Shown: positions 14,309-18,102 of the stretch, one piece after another
Position numbering within the stretch: position 1 is the stretch's first letter
Layout of the letters: each line of letters starts with the position of its first letter
From: an uncultured Bacteroidales bacterium
Lineage (GTDB): Bacteria > Bacteroidota > Bacteroidia > Bacteroidales > UBA932
Assembly: GCA_946530505.1 (NCBI GenBank)
Contig: CAMNAD010000010.1
Coordinates: 1 to 18,102, forward strand
DNA length: 18,102 nucleotides
Direction of reading: 5' to 3'
Program-made: the position numbers and the translations under genes
The notes under the pieces: generated by a model
What the model was told of the DNA's origin: nothing
Databases searched by the model: none
What the model saw: the letters and a program-made list of their open reading frames with translations, nothing else

Positions 14309-15778
14309 TACATTCTAGCTCTCGACCAGGGCACAAGTTCTTCACGCGCACTGGTATTCGACCACGAAGGCAATGTCTGCTCCGTCGCCCAGATGGAATT
14401 CACCCAGCATTTCCCGAAACCAGGCTGGGTCGAGCACGACCCTATGGAAATATGGTCGTCCGAGGCGGCAGTCATCGCAGAAGCCATCTCCAAAATAGGA
14501 ATAAATGGCAAGGACATCGCCGGCATCGGCATTACAAACCAGCGCGAGACAACGATAGTATGGGATGCCGAGACAGGCAAGCCTGTCTACAATGCGATTG
14601 TCTGGCAGGACCGTCGCACCGCTGCGTTCTGCGACTCACTAAAGGCACAGGGCCTCACCGAAAAAATACGCGAAAAAACAGGTCTGATTATCGATGCCTA
14701 TTTTTCCGGAACCAAGATCAAATGGATACTGGACAATGTGCCTGGAGCACGCGAACGTGCCGAAGCAGGGAAACTGCGCTTTGGAACCGTGGACAGTTGG
14801 CTGGTATGGCAGCTTACCAAAGGTGAAGTGCATATTACGGATGTTACCAACGCTTCGCGCACAATGCTCTTCAACATCAATGCACTCCAGTGGGATGCAG
14901 AGATGCTGGAGCTTCTGGGAATTCCGGCATCAATGCTGCCGGAAGTCAGATCATCGTCCGAGATTTACGGCCATACTAAAACAACCATCTTCGCACACGA
15001 AGTTCCCATCGCCGGCATAGCAGGCGACCAGCAGGCAGCCCTGTTCGGGCAGATGTGCACCGCCCCGGGCTCTGTCAAGAACACCTATGGCACAGGTTGT
15101 TTCCTGCTGATGAACACTGGCACGAAGCCCATTCTCTCAAAGAACAAACTGCTTACCACCATCGCCTGGAAAATCGGGGATACTGTAAACTACGCCCTCG
15201 AAGGATCCATCTTCGTAGGAGGATCTGTCGTCCAGTGGCTGCGCGACGGTCTTGGCATCATCCGCAGTTCCTCGGAAATCGAAGCCCTGGCAGCATCTGT
15301 TCCGGACAACGGTGGAGTATATTTCGTCCCCGCCCTTACAGGAATGGGAGCCCCGTATTGGGATCAGGATGCCCGCGGCACGATCTGCGGCCTTACCCGC
15401 GGTGCAACTGCAGCACATATTGCACGGGCCGCTCTTGAAGGCATAGCATTCCAGACAATGGACATCGTTTCCGCCATGGAAAAAGATGCGGGAGTGAGAC
15501 TTGCAGAGCTCAAGGTTGACGGCGGAGCTTCGCGCAACAATCTCCTGATGCAGTTCCAGGCAGATGTCCTAGGCGCATCGGTAGTCCGTCCAAGAATAAC
15601 GGAAACCACAGGAATGGGAGCCGCCTATCTGGCCGGCCTTGCCGTGGGTTTCTGGACATCCACCGACGAAATCCGAAGTCAATGGCAGGTGGACAAGTCG
15701 TTTGCCCCTTCCGGAAAAGATGTCACCGGACTCAAAGCCGGGTGGGCAGATGCGATTTCAAGAACAATAAACAAATAG
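14300..15778 (+). CDS. glpK: Glycerol kinase
   Basis: Phosphorylates glycerol to sn-glycerol 3-phosphate with ATP in the cytoplasm. 492 residues, the normal length for the FGGY kinase family. The N-terminal phosphate loop is LALDQGTSSSRA (D9 onward), with GITNQRETT, IVWQDRRTA, the substrate region FGTVDSWLVWQLT, GIAGDQQAALFGQ, NTYGTGCF and the C-terminal DGGASRNNLLMQ and TTGMGAAYLAG. These fit glycerol kinase better than other FGGY sugar kinases. It is followed four bases after its stop by glpF, so the pair imports and traps glycerol. No glycerol-3-phosphate dehydrogenase or regulator gene is in the window. Confidence 0.96.
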   Translation: MTKYILALDQGTSSSRALVFDHEGNVCSVAQMEFTQHFPKPGWVEHDPMEIWSSEAAVIAEAISKIGINGKDIAGIGITNQRETTIVWDAETGKPVYNAIVWQDRRTAAFCDSLKAQGLTEKIREKTGLIIDAYFSGTKIKWILDNVPGARERAEAGKLRFGTVDSWLVWQLTKGEVHITDVTNASRTMLFNINALQWDAEMLELLGIPASMLPEVRSSSEIYGHTKTTIFAHEVPIAGIAGDQQAALFGQMCTAPGSVKNTYGTGCFLLMNTGTKPILSKNKLLTTIAWKIGDTVNYALEGSIFVGGSVVQWLRDGLGIIRSSSEIEALAASVPDNGGVYFVPALTGMGAPYWDQDARGTICGLTRGATAAHIARAALEGIAFQTMDIVSAMEKDAGVRLAELKVDGGASRNNLLMQFQADVLGASVVRPRITETTGMGAAYLAGLAVGFWTSTDEIRSQWQVDKSFAPSGKDVTGLKAGWADAISRTINK

Positions 15779-15782
15779 GAAT

Positions 15783-16520
15783 ATGATTCAGTATGTATTT
15801 GAGTTCATAGGCACCCTTGTTCTGGTGCTTCTCGGTGACGGAGTCTGTGCCGCCACATCCCTCAACAAATCGAAGGCCCAGGGAGGCGGATGGGTGGTTA
15901 TCGCTCTCGGCTGGGGCCTTGCAGTTATGCTAGGCGTACTTATAGCCGGACCTGTTTCCGGAGCTCACCTAAACCCCGCAGTGACCCTGGGCCTTGCGAT
16001 TGCAGGGACATTCCCATGGGCCAGCGTGGCCGGTTACATCGTCGCACAGATGCTGGGCGGCTTTGCTGGAGCATGTCTCGTCTGGTCCTTCTACAAAGAT
16101 CATTACAAGGCGACAGCCGACCAGCCCGATACAATCCTCGGCACTTTCTGCACAATGCCTGCAATCGAAAACAAGGCACGCAATTTCTGGTGCGAAGTCG
16201 TAGCCACTTGGCTCCTCGTTTTCATTATCCTCGCGCTCGGCACACAAGGCAACGCATTCGCATTTGCAGGAACAGCAGCCTCGACCGGCGCCCTCGGTTC
16301 CTGGCCTGTCACCTGCGTCATTATGTCAATAGGTATGTCTTTAGGCGGGACGACAGGATATGCAATGAATCCTGCCCGCGATCTCAGCCCGCGCTTCGCC
16401 CACGCCATCCTCCCCATCGCCGGCAAACGCGACAGCGGATGGTCTTACTCATGGGTCCCGGTATTCGGCCCTATTGTAGGAGGGGCACTTGCAGCGGGCC
16501 TCTATCTATTGGTATTCTAG
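15783..16520 (+). CDS. glpF: Glycerol uptake facilitator (aquaglyceroporin)
   Basis: MIP-family channel for glycerol diffusion through the inner membrane. 245 residues with both pore half-helix motifs, SGAHLNPAVT (NPA 64-66) and GYAMNPARDLSPR (NPA 196-198). The aspartate directly after NPAR (D200) is typical of glycerol-conducting rather than water-only members. Six hydrophobic membrane segments are visible, the first at about 3-20 and the last at about 224-245. It starts four bases after glpK and ends before a strong terminator; glycerol entering by GlpF would be phosphorylated by GlpK. Confidence 0.95.
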   Translation: MIQYVFEFIGTLVLVLLGDGVCAATSLNKSKAQGGGWVVIALGWGLAVMLGVLIAGPVSGAHLNPAVTLGLAIAGTFPWASVAGYIVAQMLGGFAGACLVWSFYKDHYKATADQPDTILGTFCTMPAIENKARNFWCEVVATWLLVFIILALGTQGNAFAFAGTAASTGALGSWPVTCVIMSIGMSLGGTTGYAMNPARDLSPRFAHAILPIAGKRDSGWSYSWVPVFGPIVGGALAAGLYLLVF

Positions 16521-16544
16521 TTTGGTACGCAGCTGATCATATAC

Positions 16545-16581
16545 AAAAAAGTTCCGGCCGAAAGACCGGAACTTTTTTTTT
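16545..16581. terminator. Bidirectional terminator between glpF and tRNA-Val
   Basis: Stem AAAAAAGTTCCGG (16545-16557) with CCGGAACTTTTTT (16566-16578), loop of eight bases, then further T's to 16581. It lies 24 bases past the glpF stop and one base from the tRNA-Val 3' end, serving both convergent units. Confidence 0.9.
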
Positions 16582-16582
16582 G

Positions 16583-16657
16583 TGGGAGTTGACGGAGTCG
16601 AACCGCCGACCCTCTGCTTGTAAGGCAGATGCTCTAAACCAACTGAGCTAAACTCCC
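16583..16657 (-). tRNA. tRNA-Val, anticodon TAC
   Basis: 75-base cloverleaf: acceptor GGGAGTT/AACTCCC with discriminator A; anticodon stem TCTGC/GCAGA with loop CTTACAA, so anticodon TAC; T arm GGCGG/CCGTC with loop TTCGACT. CCA is not encoded. Own promoter upstream, shared terminator downstream. Confidence 0.95.
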
Positions 16658-16668
16658 GAAAGCGGCTG

Positions 16669-16699
16669 CAAAGATAAAGCAAAAATCCGAACTGCCAAA
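16669..16699 (-). promoter_or_regulatory. tRNA-Val promoter
   Basis: -33 TTTG (16699-16696) and -7 TATCTTTG (16676-16669), spacer 19 bases, minus strand; the tRNA starts 11 bases further on. It lies directly after the mannosyltransferase stop. Confidence 0.75.
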
Positions 16700-16705
16700 A
16701 TAAAA

Positions 16706-17431
16706 TTAAAGATTTGCGACTATTTTTCGGAAACGCAAGCGGATTACTCCCCAGAAGGCTTCACCAAATATGCTGCTGGACATTTTGGACGTCCCTTCCT
16801 GACGGTTGATAAAGATTACAGGCACCTCGGCCAGTTTGAATCCCAGGCGAACTGCTGTGTATTTCATCTCGATCTGGAAACCGTATCCTTTCATTTCGAC
16901 CTTGTCGAAATCGATTGTTTCGAGAACCTTACGGCTATAGCACACGAATCCGGCGGTACTGTCGAAAATTTTGACATGCAGGGTTTTGCGCACAAAAATA
17001 GAAGCGCAGTACGACATCAGAATCCTGCCGAGCGGCCAGTTTACCACGCTGACACCGTTGCAATAGCGGGAGCCCACGGACATGTCGGCGCCGTCCTCGC
17101 AAGCCGCCAGCAGACGGGGGACGTCTGCCGGATCGTGGGAAAAGTCGGCATCCATCTCGAACACATAGTCGTAATCCCTCTCCAACGCCCAGCGGAAACC
17201 GGCAATATACGCTGTTCCCAGACCGAGCTTGCCGCTCCGTTCAACGAGGAATAGCCTTCCGTCCGATTCCGGGATCAACTCCCTGACTGCCGCGGCAGTG
17301 CCGTCCGGAGAACCGTCGTCTATTATAAGGACATCATAAGAACCTTCAAGACCGAGAACGGCACGGATAATGTTCCGGACATTCTCGATCTCGTTGTATG
17401 TGGGGATAATGACTAGTTTCTTCTTCATCAT
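16706..17431 (-). CDS. Polyprenol-phosphate mannosyltransferase (DPM1-like, GT2)
   Basis: Transfers a sugar, probably mannose from GDP-mannose, to polyprenyl phosphate at the cytoplasmic membrane face. 241 residues, matching soluble DPM1-type enzymes without C-terminal membrane segments. Motifs: VIIPTYNEIENV (7-18), IIDDGSPDGT (36-45), the DxD motif MDADFSHDP (D94, D96), VGSRYCNG, STAGFVCYSRKVLE and the late GYGFQIEMKY and INRQEGTSKMS. The first ATG (17431) overlaps the stop of the preceding gene as ATGA; a second ATG follows at once (17428). The lipid-linked sugar would serve glycan or glycoprotein assembly, but no partner mannosyltransferase is nearby, and glucose as the sugar is not excluded. 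Confidence 0.9.
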   Translation of the reverse strand: MMKKKLVIIPTYNEIENVRNIIRAVLGLEGSYDVLIIDDGSPDGTAAAVRELIPESDGRLFLVERSGKLGLGTAYIAGFRWALERDYDYVFEMDADFSHDPADVPRLLAACEDGADMSVGSRYCNGVSVVNWPLGRILMSYCASIFVRKTLHVKIFDSTAGFVCYSRKVLETIDFDKVEMKGYGFQIEMKYTAVRLGFKLAEVPVIFINRQEGTSKMSSSIFGEAFWGVIRLRFRKIVANL

Positions 17432-17889
17432 TTCTTTTTGAGGAAACCTCCGAGTATACTTGTCGCAGCACCGAGCAGCGAAGAAGCGCCGGACTTCTTG
17501 CCAGTAAGGGAAACGATTATGTCGTTGATGTCTACATCGCCGTCGCCGTCCTGATCCTTGAGGAAGCCTGAAAGCTTTCCGAGAACCCCGGGAATCAGCC
17601 CTGTGAGGGAAGAGCCAAGGGCGCTGCCGAGTGACAGCTTGCCGAGAACATTCTTGTTGAAGAGATTGCCTGCAAGGGCGGTAACGGGGCTTGACGCGAC
17701 ATCAGCCTTGCCGGTAAGAAGGTTCTTGACGATGTCGACGCCACCTGCTTTCGTTGCAGTCTGGGTAAGGCTTCCGAGGATAGAGTCGGACAGACCGCCC
17801 AGGACCTGATTCTTGATATTCGAGGGAATTTCGATTCCGCCGGCAGCAGACTTGACCTGCTGGGCGATGATGTCGCTGATAGATGCCAT
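17428..17889 (-). CDS. Small protein with one EF-hand/dockerin-like calcium loop, function unknown
   Basis: 153 residues from the ATG at 17889 (a TTG at 17895 is the alternative). It has no signal peptide or clear membrane anchor, but is rich in Gly, Leu, Ser and Ala in amphipathic stretches (SLGSALGSSLTGLIPGVLGK; SLLGAATSILGGFLKKK). A canonical 12-residue calcium loop lies at 112-123 (DQDGDGDVDIND), with D at positions 1, 3, 5, 9 and 12, also fitting one dockerin repeat half. It overlaps the mannosyltransferase start by four bases, so the two are co-translated. I do not recognise the rest; a DUF937-like helical protein is possible. Confidence 0.75.
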   Translation of the reverse strand: MASISDIIAQQVKSAAGGIEIPSNIKNQVLGGLSDSILGSLTQTATKAGGVDIVKNLLTGKADVASSPVTALAGNLFNKNVLGKLSLGSALGSSLTGLIPGVLGKLSGFLKDQDGDGDVDINDIIVSLTGKKSGASSLLGAATSILGGFLKKK

Positions 17890-17912
17890 ATTCAAAGATT
17901 ATTAAGTACTCA

Positions 17913-17943
17913 CAAATATAAATTTTTATTTTGACAAAGCCAA
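17913..17943 (-). promoter_or_regulatory. Promoter for the EF-hand protein and mannosyltransferase
   Basis: -7 TATATTTG (17920-17913) and -33 TTG (17943-17941), 20 bases apart on the minus strand; the -33 lies within the end of the tex-like gene. Expected start near 17908, leader about 18 bases. Confidence 0.6.
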
Positions 17944-18102
17944 GGAAATCCTACGGCGTTCAAGATCGACTCCGATTACCCTTACCTTTATCTGCTGATG
18001 TAGTTTGAGCACCCTGGAAGGGTCGGTGCCACGGGGGCCGAGCTGCGACACGTGCAACAGACCGTTATCGTGGAGACCTATATCCACAAATGCCCCGAAA
18101 GC
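17926..18102 (-). CDS. Tex-like RNA-binding protein, C-terminal S1 domain (partial)
   Basis: The last 58 residues and stop of a gene that enters from the right edge. They form most of an S1 RNA-binding domain: AFGAFVDIGLHDNGLLHVSQ, then a linker with VLKLHQQIKVRVIGVDLERRRISLALSK. The pattern FGAFVDIG.H..GL.H.SQ and a short tail after LAL fit the C-terminus of the Tex transcription accessory protein; another S1-domain protein such as a ribosomal S1 paralogue cannot be excluded from this piece alone. Confidence 0.8.
   Translation of the reverse strand, partial: AFGAFVDIGLHDNGLLHVSQLGPRGTDPSRVLKLHQQIKVRVIGVDLERRRISLALSK

Overview
The window looks like a chromosomal, mostly housekeeping stretch of a Bacteroidales genome (phylum Bacteroidota), about half G+C. 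Three things point there. (1) Nearly every promoter I can find has the Bacteroidota form: -33 TTG/TTTG, then about 20 bases, then -7 TAnnTTTG. (2) The gene families are typical: a UpxY/NusG-like factor, a 5'-nucleotidase split over two genes, a xerC-hpf pair, and a tmRNA tag ending NYALAA. (3) Strong Shine-Dalgarno sites are rare. No insertion sequence, prophage, CRISPR array or other mobile element is visible.

Layout. Bases 1-915 hold minus-strand units: a NusG/RfaH-like UpxY factor followed by a hairpin, and a tRNA-Pro with its own promoter and terminator. Bases 979-3377 (+) hold sppA, one base overlapped with an outer-membrane-type protein. Bases 3379-7197 (-) form a tight operon: NatA-like ATPase, NatB-like permease, and two lipoproteins that together make one UshA-type 5'-nucleotidase. 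Bases 7277-12331 (+) form a second tight operon: holA, a stand-alone HsdR-type PD-(D/E)XK nuclease domain, a CCA-adding-type nucleotidyltransferase, a XerC/D-type recombinase, hpf and a lipoprotein. A 17-bp bidirectional terminator closes it. Bases 12387-12916 (-) hold tRNA-Ser(GGA) and a one-piece tmRNA. Next come a two-part family 2 glycosyltransferase (-), the divergent glycerol pair glpK-glpF (+), a shared terminator, tRNA-Val(TAC) (-), and a minus-strand group running in from the right edge: the C-terminal S1 end of a Tex-like protein, a small protein with an EF-hand loop, and a polyprenol-phosphate mannosyltransferase.

How the parts fit. The two long operons start from a shared 79-base divergent intergenic region, where holA seems to be transcribed almost without a leader. 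The RNA genes are separate minus-strand units at operon boundaries. Two of them share bidirectional terminators with convergent plus-strand operons. None of the three tRNAs nor the tmRNA encodes the 3' CCA, so the nucleotidyltransferase in the same window is directly relevant to them.

I found no clear new multi-gene system. The observations most worth checking are the tRNA-Pro with an AGG anticodon, the conserved-looking HsdR-type nuclease domain inside the holA-cca operon, the interlocked sppA/tRNA-Pro promoters, the 5'-nucleotidase split linked to an ABC-2 transporter, and the hairpin directly after upxY.
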